From assembly GCF_021228795.1 (NCBI RefSeq), contig NZ_CP089309.1, forward strand, positions 1,488,001 through 1,552,000: DNA of 64,000 nt. Direction: 5' to 3'. This document shows positions 24,547-32,531 of this stretch, in pieces. The DNA comes from Thiocapsa bogorovii (lineage in GTDB: Bacteria > Pseudomonadota > Gammaproteobacteria > Chromatiales > Chromatiaceae). A program made the position numbers and the translations under genes. A model generated the notes under the pieces. The model was not told where the DNA came from and did not search any database. It saw only the letters and a program-made list of their open reading frames with translations. Positions within the stretch are counted from its first letter, which is position 1, and the number at the start of each line of letters is the position of its first letter.

Positions 24547-25094
24547 CGTAGAGATCCTCTTCAGGTTTTCGAGCCCCCATGGCGCAAGTCGCCATCGCAG
24601 GGCTCTTGGGATTTGCCGCATTGGATCGTGGGGTCGCGGACAAGGGCGGCTTGACCCGACTCGGCTGGCGTGCCGGACCCTTGTCGTAGCGCCGTTGCCG
24701 ATCGCCTTTCGGAGCTTGGCACGGCACCCATCGGGTCCGGCACCGAGACCGCGATCGCACGCCGAACGGGAGACGCGACCTCAACGTCACCCCGGTCGCT
24801 CCGCATCTCGGCCGATTGTAACCGCACTGCGGAAGACCACGAAGAAGCCACTGGGACCGACATCGTACCCAACCTCCCCATCATCCCATCACGAAATCGC
24901 GTTATTATCCCGCTGCTGCACGCCGAGTCGTCGAACCCTCGACCCTCGCTTGCGAACGATGCCCAGGCGCGGTCTCGATCTCGAACAGTGCGTCTTCACG
25001 GCGCTGGCTCGCACCGCCTCTTATCATCAAATCCCGGCCGCATGCAGAGCCTCTGCGGCAGCGGTCGACCCGGCCATAACGTCCGACGAGCCAC
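24547..25094. other. Gene-free divergent region
   Basis: About 550 bases between the divergent peroxidase and glucan-synthase genes. No convincing gene or promoter pair; frames on both strands are short and without family resemblance. Confidence 0.45.
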
Positions 25095-27737
25095 GTGAGA
25101 TATTCGAGCAACATCCTCATCCCCGTGCTGATCGCCCTCTTGACGGTTGCGGCGTGGGCCCTGCTCAACCGGCCGGCGGAGGAGCCACCTTGGCCCAATC
25201 GGATCCAGGGCTTCTCGTTCGCACCCATGCGAGCACACAACGATCCGGCGAACAAGAATTTCCCGACCGTCGAGGAGATCGACGAAGACCTGGCGCTCCT
25301 ACAGGGAACCGTCCATGCCGTGCGCACCTACACCGTGGAGAGCACGCTCGCGGCGATTCCGCGCTTGGCCGCGGCACGCGGCCTGAACGTGACGCTCGGC
25401 GCCTGGATCGGGTCGGACCTCGAGGCCAATGAAATCGAGCTCGCACGCTTCGGCGAGATACTGAGCAAGGGGTATCGAAACCTGGTTCGAGTGATGGTCG
25501 GCAACGAGGCGATCCTCCGCGAGGACGTTTCGGTCAGCGAGTTGACCGCCTATCTGGACCGAGCCCGCAAGATGACCTGGCTGCCCGTGAGCACTGCGGA
25601 GCCATGGCATATCTGGCTGAAACACCCGGAGCTCGCGGAGCATGTGGATTTCATCACCGTCCACCTGCTGCCCTACTGGGAGGGCGTTCCCATCGACGAG
25701 GCCGTAGCCTATGCCGTCAGCCGCTACAACGAGGTCAAAAAAGCCTTTCCGAACAAAGATGTCATCATCGGCGAGGTCGGTTGGCCGAGCAACGGCAGGC
25801 GCAATCGCGGCGCCGAGGCATCGCTGACGAATCAGGCGCGATTTCTGCGCAGATTTCTCGCGCACGCCGAGCAGGCAGGCTACGTCTACTATGTCATGGA
25901 AGCCTTCGATCAAACCTGGAAGGCCAGGATCGAAGGAGCGACCGGAGCCTACTGGGGCGTCTACAACACCGACCGCGAGCCCAAGTTCGTCTTCACCCAA
26001 CCAGTGGTACGCATCCCGCACTGGCAAGAGCTTGCAGGCCTTTCCGTGGTCATGGCCATTCTGCTCCTGGTCTTTCTCTATCGGGACAGCTCAAGCCTCT
26101 CCAGCAAAGGCAAGGGTTTTCTCGCGCTCGTGATGTACGGGATCTCGACCGCTGCGGTGTGGATCGTCTACGACTACACGCGGCTGTACATGACGCCGGC
26201 CACCACCATCGTCGGCATCCTGCTTCTCGTCGGCGGGGTCGGCGTCATCGTGCTGATCATGGCCGAGACCCACGAATGGGCGGAGGCCTTGTGGCTGCGG
26301 CGTTGGCGCCGACCGTTCCCTTTGCGCTCGGTGCCCGAGGAGGAGCTGCCGTTCGTCTCCATCCACGTACCCGCCTACAACGAGCCACCCGAGCTCCTGA
26401 CCGAGACGTTGGACGCCTTGGCGGCATTGGACTATCCGGGCTACGAAGTCTTGGTTATCGACAACAACACCAAGGACCCCGCTGTCTGGCAGCCGGTCGA
26501 GGCGCATTGCCGGCATCTCAATGCCGTGGTCGGCGAACGCTTCCGATTCTTCCACGTGGATCCGCTTTCAGGCTACAAGGCCGGCGCGCTCAACTATGCG
26601 TTACGCGAGACCGATCCGAGGGCCAAGGTCATTGCCGTCATCGACGCGGACTATATCGTGCAGCCGCTTTGGTTGAGACACCTGGTACCCGCCTTCCAAG
26701 ACCCCGAAGTCGCCATCGTTCAGGCCCCGCAGGACTATCGCGACGCCGATCAGAACGCCTTCAAAGCCATGTGTATGGCCGAGTATCGCGGCTTCTTCCA
26801 CATCGGTATGGTCACCCGCAACGAGCGCAACGCCATCATCCAGCACGGCACCATGACCATGATCCGGCGCCCGACACTCGACACTGTCGGCGGCTGGGCG
26901 GAGTGGTGCATCACCGAGGACGCCGAGCTGGGGCTGCGACTCTTCGAAGCGGGCCACAAGGCACTCTACATCCCTTGCACCTACGGGCGTGGACTCATTC
27001 CCGATACCTTTGCCGACTTCAAGAAGCAACGTTATCGCTGGGCCTACGGCGCGGTGCGCACCCTCAAGCATCATCGCCGCGAGCTGTTGGGGATCCGCAA
27101 GACCACCCTCTCGGCAGGCCAGCGCTATCACTTCGTCGCCGGATGGCTACCTTGGTTCGCAGACGGCTTCAACCTCCTGTTCAACTTTGCGGCGCTCGCG
27201 TGGTCCGTGGCCATGGTCATGTTTCCGCTCCAGGTGACGCCGCCCTACATGACCGTAGCCTTGGTTCCCTTGGTGTTGTTCGGGTTTAAGATGTCGAAGA
27301 GTTTCCTGCTCTATCGGCGCCGCGTGACGGCGACCCTGCGTCAAAGCTTCGCCGCCGGCGTGGCCGGGCTGGCCCTCTCGCACACGATCGCTCGCGCCAT
27401 GTTCGGCGGTTTTATCTCGGGAGGCCTAGGCTTCTTCAGAACACCCAAGCTCGCACAGGCCCCGGCCTTCATACGCGCCCTGGCCGATGCACGCGAAGAA
27501 GGTCTTTTCGTCATCGCCTTCTGGCTCGCGGCCGGCCTGATCATGCTCCGCGACGACGCCTTCATGCTGGATGTCCGAGTCTGGATCGCTGTCCTGATCG
27601 TCCAGTCCATCCCGTATTTGGCAGCCATCGTCGTGTCTTTGATCAGCGCGGCCGAGACCTTGCCGGCAAGCCTGGTCGGTCCAATGCCCGAAATGACGGG
27701 CACAGGATCGACAGCCGAGATCGAGCACGGACGATAA
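25095..27737 (+). CDS. NdvB-like beta-glucan synthase: GH17-like domain fused to GT2 glycosyltransferase
   Basis: 880 residues from a GTG. An N-terminal membrane helix (residues 7-24) leads to a GH17-type domain with likely catalytic Glu138 (MVGNEAIL) and Glu227 (IIGEVGWPSNG). Two or three membrane helices follow, then a processive GT2 domain: HVPAYNEP, the DxD-type motif AVIDADY, TEDAELGLRLFEAGH and QRYRWAYG. The C-terminus is membrane-embedded. The arrangement is that of Pseudomonas NdvB, which makes cyclic beta-glucans, so a periplasmic or exported beta-1,3-glucan is the likely product. No ribosome site is obvious before the GTG. Confidence 0.85.
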   Translation: MRYSSNILIPVLIALLTVAAWALLNRPAEEPPWPNRIQGFSFAPMRAHNDPANKNFPTVEEIDEDLALLQGTVHAVRTYTVESTLAAIPRLAAARGLNVTLGAWIGSDLEANEIELARFGEILSKGYRNLVRVMVGNEAILREDVSVSELTAYLDRARKMTWLPVSTAEPWHIWLKHPELAEHVDFITVHLLPYWEGVPIDEAVAYAVSRYNEVKKAFPNKDVIIGEVGWPSNGRRNRGAEASLTNQARFLRRFLAHAEQAGYVYYVMEAFDQTWKARIEGATGAYWGVYNTDREPKFVFTQPVVRIPHWQELAGLSVVMAILLLVFLYRDSSSLSSKGKGFLALVMYGISTAAVWIVYDYTRLYMTPATTIVGILLLVGGVGVIVLIMAETHEWAEALWLRRWRRPFPLRSVPEEELPFVSIHVPAYNEPPELLTETLDALAALDYPGYEVLVIDNNTKDPAVWQPVEAHCRHLNAVVGERFRFFHVDPLSGYKAGALNYALRETDPRAKVIAVIDADYIVQPLWLRHLVPAFQDPEVAIVQAPQDYRDADQNAFKAMCMAEYRGFFHIGMVTRNERNAIIQHGTMTMIRRPTLDTVGGWAEWCITEDAELGLRLFEAGHKALYIPCTYGRGLIPDTFADFKKQRYRWAYGAVRTLKHHRRELLGIRKTTLSAGQRYHFVAGWLPWFADGFNLLFNFAALAWSVAMVMFPLQVTPPYMTVALVPLVLFGFKMSKSFLLYRRRVTATLRQSFAAGVAGLALSHTIARAMFGGFISGGLGFFRTPKLAQAPAFIRALADAREEGLFVIAFWLAAGLIMLRDDAFMLDVRVWIAVLIVQSIPYLAAIVVSLISAAETLPASLVGPMPEMTGTGSTAEIEHGR

Positions 27738-28014
27738 GGCAAGCGTTCGACGCGCCGTGCGTCGAGCGTCGCGGGTTTTCTGCTGCCTGCCGTCTGCCGT
27801 CTGCCTTTAACCCTCACCACTCCGAACTCAGCGGTTCACGCTCGTCCCCATTCGAGCGTTCCGCGTCCTGCCGTACCGGAGACATCGGCTCGATTGCCGA
27901 CGGCGTGTGAAGGCCCGCGATGGGTGATGGCTGCGTCCGCTCCGCCCTTTCCTTCCTCGACCATCAACAGACCGGGATCGGCCAGCGATACGGGCAAACC
28001 CCTTTATATTAGGG
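27738..28014. other. Gene-free stretch before the RlpA-like gene
   Basis: No gene. Near its end AACCC (27997-28001) pairs with GGGTT (28012-28016), overlapping the promoter described next. Confidence 0.45.
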
Positions 28015-28043
28015 TTTACCCTATTGGTGATTTCCCCTATACT
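28015..28043 (+). promoter_or_regulatory. Promoter of the RlpA-like gene with overlapping palindromes
   Basis: TTTACC at 28015-28020, 17-base spacer, TATACT at 28038-28043. AGGGTTTACCCT at 28011-28022 is a palindrome lying on the -35, and the wider AACCC/GGGTT repeat overlaps it, so an operator is likely. Confidence 0.5.
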
Positions 28044-28111
28044 CGCGTCCAGGTTATCAACTGACCGGTATCAAGTGCGCCATCAACCTGCGCTAGCCGG
28101 CCGTTTCAAAG

Positions 28112-28519
28112 ATGGTTTTCCTTATGAACAAAACGCTGATCTTCGCCTCGCTCGGGGTCTTTCTTCTTGTCTCGGGCCCGAATGCCGAGGCACGCGTCAA
28201 GCCCGGATTTGAGCAGAAGGGCATCGCTTCCTACTACCACGACAGCCTGCATGGTCGGAAGACCGCTAGCGGTGCCATCTACAACAAGAACATCCCCAGC
28301 GCAGCACACAAGACTCTTCCCCTCGGCAGCAAGGTCCGTGTGACCGACACCAAGACCGGCAAAAGCATCGTCGTCAAGGTCAATGACCGCGGCCCATTCG
28401 TGAAAGGGCGCATCATCGATCTTTCCCGCAGTGCCGCACGAGAACTGGGGATGATCAAGAAAGGTTTAGCGCGAGTCGAGGTCGAGGTCTTGAGCGTGCC
28501 GAGGACAAACGGCTCCTGA
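28112..28519 (+). CDS. RlpA-like double-psi beta-barrel secreted protein
   Basis: 135 residues; ATG 28124 (MNKTLIFASLGVFLLVSG) is an equally good start. After the signal peptide comes a complete RlpA/DPBB domain: GIASYYHDSLHGRKTASGA, HKTLPLGSKVRVTDTKTGK and VNDRGPFVKGRIIDLSRSAA. RlpA-family proteins are peptidoglycan lytic transglycosylases or wall-binding proteins. There is no SPOR domain and no lipobox cysteine, so it is a short soluble periplasmic version. Convergent with the ABC permease gene. Confidence 0.85.
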   Translation: MVFLMNKTLIFASLGVFLLVSGPNAEARVKPGFEQKGIASYYHDSLHGRKTASGAIYNKNIPSAAHKTLPLGSKVRVTDTKTGKSIVVKVNDRGPFVKGRIIDLSRSAARELGMIKKGLARVEVEVLSVPRTNGS

Positions 28520-28538
28520 TCCGATCTCGCCCGCCACA

Positions 28539-29561
28539 TCACTCCCAACGAAACAGCCAAGCCGCCAAGGTCAAGAAGAGCATGGCGAGGCCGGCCAACA
28601 GGCCGATCTGCGGGAGAACCTGCATCACACCGGCGCCGTCGATCATGACGGCCCGCGCAGCGTCGACGATATGGGTCAGCGGCAGAAAACCGGATAGAAT
28701 TCGGGCGGCGCCGCTGGCCCCCTCCATCGAGAACCACACCCCCGAGAGCAGCAGCATCGGCCAGGAGATGAGGTTGAGCAAACCGTCGGCGACCTCCTCC
28801 GTGCGCAAGCGTGACGAGACGATGAGTCCGAGGCTGATCAGGCAGAGCGCACCCGCCACATAGACCAGAAGCAACGCAAGGTAGGAGCCGCGCATCGGGA
28901 AGTCGAGCAAGAGACGAGCCCCGGTATAGACGACCAGGCTCGCCCCCAGAACCACCAGCAGCCGCGAGAGCACCTGCGCGGTGAGAAACTCCCACGGACT
29001 CAACGGCGTTGCCTTTAAGCGACGCAGCACGCCGTTCTTGCGATACCGCACGATCACCCAGCCGACACCCCAGAGACTGGAGAACATGATGTTCATCGCC
29101 AGCACGCCGGGCAGCACCCAATCGACATAGCGCAAGGCGGCACCGCTCACGGTCACCCGCTGCGGGGTCGTCCGCGAGGAGCCGCCATGGTCGCCAAGCA
29201 AGAGACGCTCGACGAGATAGCCGTTGGCCGACTCCGAATTGACCCAGTAACGCGGTGTCTCGCTCGGATCCACCAGTAGATCCAGCTGATGGCGCTCCAC
29301 CTTCGCGATTGCCGCCGCCGTGTCGGTCACCGGGATGAACCGGACATGACGGGTCTTCAGGAAGGGGAAGCTCGCGACCGGTAATTCGGCGCCGTCCGCG
29401 ATCACGCCGACCTTGAAGACGTCTCGCGACGCATCGGTGAAGATGAAGGCAAAGGCCAGCACCATCATGATCGGCATCAGGATGTTCCACGACAGCCCGG
29501 CCCGATCGCGATAAAACTCGCGGTTACGCGCGATGAGGATGGTCAGGATACGGCGCCACAT
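28539..29561 (-). CDS. ABC-2 type transporter permease
   Basis: 340 residues from ATG 29561 (MWRRILTILIARNREFYRDR). One N-terminal membrane helix, a large outside domain (residues about 50-160), then five hydrophobic segments, with the ABC-2 signature RYRKNGVLRRLKATPLSPWE. Partner of the ATPase gene 89 bases upstream. Exporter of unknown substrate (drug, lipid or polysaccharide). Confidence 0.9.
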   Translation of the reverse strand: MWRRILTILIARNREFYRDRAGLSWNILMPIMMVLAFAFIFTDASRDVFKVGVIADGAELPVASFPFLKTRHVRFIPVTDTAAAIAKVERHQLDLLVDPSETPRYWVNSESANGYLVERLLLGDHGGSSRTTPQRVTVSGAALRYVDWVLPGVLAMNIMFSSLWGVGWVIVRYRKNGVLRRLKATPLSPWEFLTAQVLSRLLVVLGASLVVYTGARLLLDFPMRGSYLALLLVYVAGALCLISLGLIVSSRLRTEEVADGLLNLISWPMLLLSGVWFSMEGASGAARILSGFLPLTHIVDAARAVMIDGAGVMQVLPQIGLLAGLAMLFLTLAAWLFRWE

Positions 29562-29650
29562 GAGATGTTCCGGGTGTTTGGACGACAATCCGGACAATCG
29601 AGGCCGGATGATCAAGGCCGGGGGATCGAGGGGGCCCGAGCCGCACGGGC

Positions 29651-30532
29651 TCAAGAGCGTAGATCATGTCCGGTCAGTTTCAGAAAGAGATCTTCCAGAT
29701 TGGGCGTCGCGACCCGCAGATCCGTCAGGTCGGCTCCGACGCGCTCGATCTCGGCCAACATCGGAGGGACCTCCTCGGCATAGATCTCGATGCGGCCGTC
29801 GCGCCGATCCGCACCCGCCGGGAGCGCGACACCCCTCGGCCATGCCGTTTCGGGCAAGCGAATCACGGTCGCGGGAAAGTGATCCCGAACCAGACGCGCA
29901 GGCTGACCCTCGGCGATGATCCGTCCATGGTCGACGATCGCGATGCGTTCGCAGAGCCGCTCGGCCTCTTCCATATAATGTGTGGTCAGGACGATGGTCT
30001 TGCCGCGCCGGCGTACGGTCTCGATCAGCCCCCAGAAGTTGCGCCTCGACTGTGGATCCAGACCGGTCGTCGGCTCGTCGAGAAACACCAGGTCCGGATC
30101 GTTGACCAAGGCGATGGCCAACAACAGGCGTTGGCGTTGGCCGCCCGAGAGCATGCGTGTGTCCCGATCCAGGATCTCCGCGAGATTGCAGAGCCGCACG
30201 AGCTCGTCTCGATCCGCGGTGCGCCGGTAAAGGGTCGCGAACATGTCGAGCGACTCGCGCACCGTCTGAAAATCCTGCAGCGCGGTCGCCTGAAACTGGA
30301 TGCCGACCGATTCGCGATAGGTGCGATCAAGCGATCGCCCCCGATAAAGAACAGTGCCCGAGGTCGGGGTCTGGATTCCCTCCAGCATCTCCAAGGTCGT
30401 CGTCTTCCCGGCCCCGTTCGGCCCGAGGAGCCCGAAACACTGACCGGCTTCGACCCGGAAACCGATACCATCCACGGCGCGCACACCAGGGTAGAGCCGG
30501 ACGAGATCATGGGCTTCGAGCAGACTGTTCAC
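29651..30532 (-). CDS. ABC transporter ATP-binding protein
   Basis: About 293 residues from the GTG at 30532; another GTG at 30565 is in frame and neither has a strong ribosome site. Walker A GPNGAGKTT, signature LSGGQRQRLLLA, Walker B LVFLDEPTTGLD and the switch His in VLTTHYMEEAE. A C-terminal DUF4162-like extension (residues about 215-290) is typical for ATPases that pair with ABC-2 permeases. Its start region overlaps the divergent hydrolase gene. Confidence 0.93.
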   Translation of the reverse strand: MNSLLEAHDLVRLYPGVRAVDGIGFRVEAGQCFGLLGPNGAGKTTTLEMLEGIQTPTSGTVLYRGRSLDRTYRESVGIQFQATALQDFQTVRESLDMFATLYRRTADRDELVRLCNLAEILDRDTRMLSGGQRQRLLLAIALVNDPDLVFLDEPTTGLDPQSRRNFWGLIETVRRRGKTIVLTTHYMEEAERLCERIAIVDHGRIIAEGQPARLVRDHFPATVIRLPETAWPRGVALPAGADRRDGRIEIYAEEVPPMLAEIERVGADLTDLRVATPNLEDLFLKLTGHDLRS

Positions 30533-31651
30533 AGGCGCGCAGTATACGCGCTTCGCACCGGACACGGCGGGCCGAACCCGGACGGAGTCCTAGACTTCGC
30601 CCGGCCGATTCCACTGCCGACAGCCATCGCCGTCTCGCTCTGGACCCATGCCCTCGCCGCCCTGACCTTTGTGCTCATGCTGACTTCCTGCGCCTCTCCT
30701 GACATCGTGGAATCTCCCGACACCATCGCAAGGTCCCCCGCCCTCGGCATCGACCACGCGCAGATGGACGACGGCTATCGCCTGCCCCTGCGCGTCTGGG
30801 CCGGTGCCGAGCAGCCGCCGATCGTCGTACTCGGGCTACACGGCTTCAACGACTACGCGAACGCCTTCGCGCCCTTGGGCCACGAGCTTGCCGCCGCGGG
30901 CATCACCACCTACGCGGTCGACCAGCGCGGCTTCGGAGCCGCCGCCTTCCCCGGTCGCTGGCACGGCAGCGACCGTCTCGCCGCGGATCTGCGCAACCTG
31001 ATCGATCTGTTGCGTGCTCGCCATCCCGATGCCCGTCTTTATGTCGCCGGCGAGAGCATGGGCGGCGCCGTCGTCCTGACCGCGACAGCGCAGGAGCCGC
31101 TGCCGGTCGACGGACTCATCCTGATCGCGCCCGCGGTCTGGTCGCGCGACACCATGCCCTGGTATCAACGCCTCGCCCTGGAAGGTGCCGTGCGCACCCT
31201 GCCCTGGTTGAAGTTGACCGGCGAGGGCATCCGCATCAGCCCGTCCGACCACATCGAGATGTTGCAGGCGATGGGCGCGGACCCGCTCGTCATCAAGGCG
31301 ACCCGGGTCGATGCGCTCTGGGGAATCACCGACCTGATGGACCGCGCGCAGGCGGCGGCCCCCCACCTTCAAACCCCTGCCCTGCTGCTCTACGGCGAGC
31401 AGGACGAGATCATCCCCAAGAACGCCTTTTGCCGATTCCTGGCGAAACTACCCGGCACGGGTTCGGGTCTCACGTTCGTGCTCTACGAGCACGGTTGGCA
31501 CATGCTCCCGCGCGACCGCCAGGGCGCACGGGTACGCGCCGACATCGCCGCCTGGCTCAAGGACCCCGATGCCCCGCTGCCGTCGGGCGAAACCACATCG
31601 CCGCGCGGCCCGCGGGCGCGCACATTTTGCGGCGACCCCGGCATACTCTGA
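30509..31651 (+). CDS. Alpha/beta hydrolase lipoprotein (monoacylglycerol-lipase-like)
   Basis: The domain part (from about 30760) has the nucleophile motif AGESMGGAV, a catalytic Asp in LYGEQDEII and His in YEHGWHMLP. A hydrophobic stretch ends in a lipobox, LTSC-ASP near 30677-30690, so it is probably lipid-anchored. The start is unsettled: the only ATG in frame before the lipobox is at 30509, overlapping the divergent ABC ATPase gene by 24 bases. A rare start codon nearer to the hydrophobic stretch is also possible. Related proteins split monoacylglycerols or lysophospholipids. Confidence 0.8.
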   Translation: MGFEQTVHRRAVYALRTGHGGPNPDGVLDFARPIPLPTAIAVSLWTHALAALTFVLMLTSCASPDIVESPDTIARSPALGIDHAQMDDGYRLPLRVWAGAEQPPIVVLGLHGFNDYANAFAPLGHELAAAGITTYAVDQRGFGAAAFPGRWHGSDRLAADLRNLIDLLRARHPDARLYVAGESMGGAVVLTATAQEPLPVDGLILIAPAVWSRDTMPWYQRLALEGAVRTLPWLKLTGEGIRISPSDHIEMLQAMGADPLVIKATRVDALWGITDLMDRAQAAAPHLQTPALLLYGEQDEIIPKNAFCRFLAKLPGTGSGLTFVLYEHGWHMLPRDRQGARVRADIAAWLKDPDAPLPSGETTSPRGPRARTFCGDPGIL

Positions 31652-31874
31652 AGATCGGACGCCCGAGACCCCGACGCATTAAGCGCTCCTCGGCGATCGG
31701 GATCGCAACATCCGCCGCCGACATGGAGAAGTTGTGCCTCGCTGTGCTCGGCACAACCTACGGCGAGACGCAGACTTGTACTGACACAAGCCGTGCCGGA
31801 ACCTATCATCACCGGCTGAATTCAGACCGATAAGATCGCATCACCACCTCACTCATCCCGACCGGAGATCCAAC

Positions 31875-32531
31875 ATGGCCTTCACCCGTCGTCGCTTCAC
31901 TCAAACCATGATCGGCGCACTCGGCGTCGCAATGCTGCCGCTGCGCCCTGCCGCCGCCAATCTGGTCGAGGGCCGCGATTGGCGCGCCGTCTCGCCGCCG
32001 CAGCCTGGATCGGCCCCCGACAAGATCGAGGTTCTCGAATTCTTCTCCTACGGCTGCCCCCACTGCATGGACCTCAACCCGATCATCAAGCCTTGGGCCG
32101 CCAAGCTGCCGGACGACGTCACCTTCCGGCAGGTCCCGGTGACCTTCGGTCGGGCCGCCTGGGCCAATCTCGCGCGACTCTTCTATGCGCTCGAATACAG
32201 TGGCGACCTGGATCGACTCAACCAAGAGGTCTTCAACGCGCTGCATCGCGACCGGACCAAGCTCTTCACCGAGAAAGACGTCTTCGCATGGGTCGCAAGC
32301 AAGGGCGTGGATGTCGCGACCTTCGAGCCCCTGTTCAATTCATTCGCGGTCGAGACTCAGATCAAGCGCGGCGACACCCTGGTCGAGCGTTATCGCGTCG
32401 ATGCGGTCCCCATGATCACCGTTGGCGGTCGCTATGTGGTCGTCGGTCAACAGGCCAAGGGGTTCCCCGAAATGCTCGCGATCGCCGATGACCTGATCCT
32501 GATGGCACGCGAGCAAACGGCCGCGAGTTGA
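31875..32531 (+). CDS. DsbA-family thiol:disulfide oxidoreductase
   Basis: 218 residues. Twin-arginine-like start (TRRRFTQTMIGALGVAML) and an Ala-rich cleavage region, so export by Tat is possible. The thioredoxin-fold active site is CPHC in FFSYGCPHCMDLNP, and the cis-Pro is in DAVPMITVGG. It introduces disulfides in periplasmic proteins. The stop overlaps the TTG start of the next gene, so the two are probably translated together. Confidence 0.92.
   Translation: MAFTRRRFTQTMIGALGVAMLPLRPAAANLVEGRDWRAVSPPQPGSAPDKIEVLEFFSYGCPHCMDLNPIIKPWAAKLPDDVTFRQVPVTFGRAAWANLARLFYALEYSGDLDRLNQEVFNALHRDRTKLFTEKDVFAWVASKGVDVATFEPLFNSFAVETQIKRGDTLVERYRVDAVPMITVGGRYVVVGQQAKGFPEMLAIADDLILMAREQTAAS

Noticed and set aside
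24670-25098. Gene between the peroxidase and the glucan synthase
   Set aside because: Low-complexity Ser/Arg-rich frame without ribosome site or resemblance to any family.
29666-30508. Plus-strand extension of the hydrolase gene back to 29666
   Set aside because: This part is antisense to the ABC ATPase and reads as low-complexity shadow sequence.
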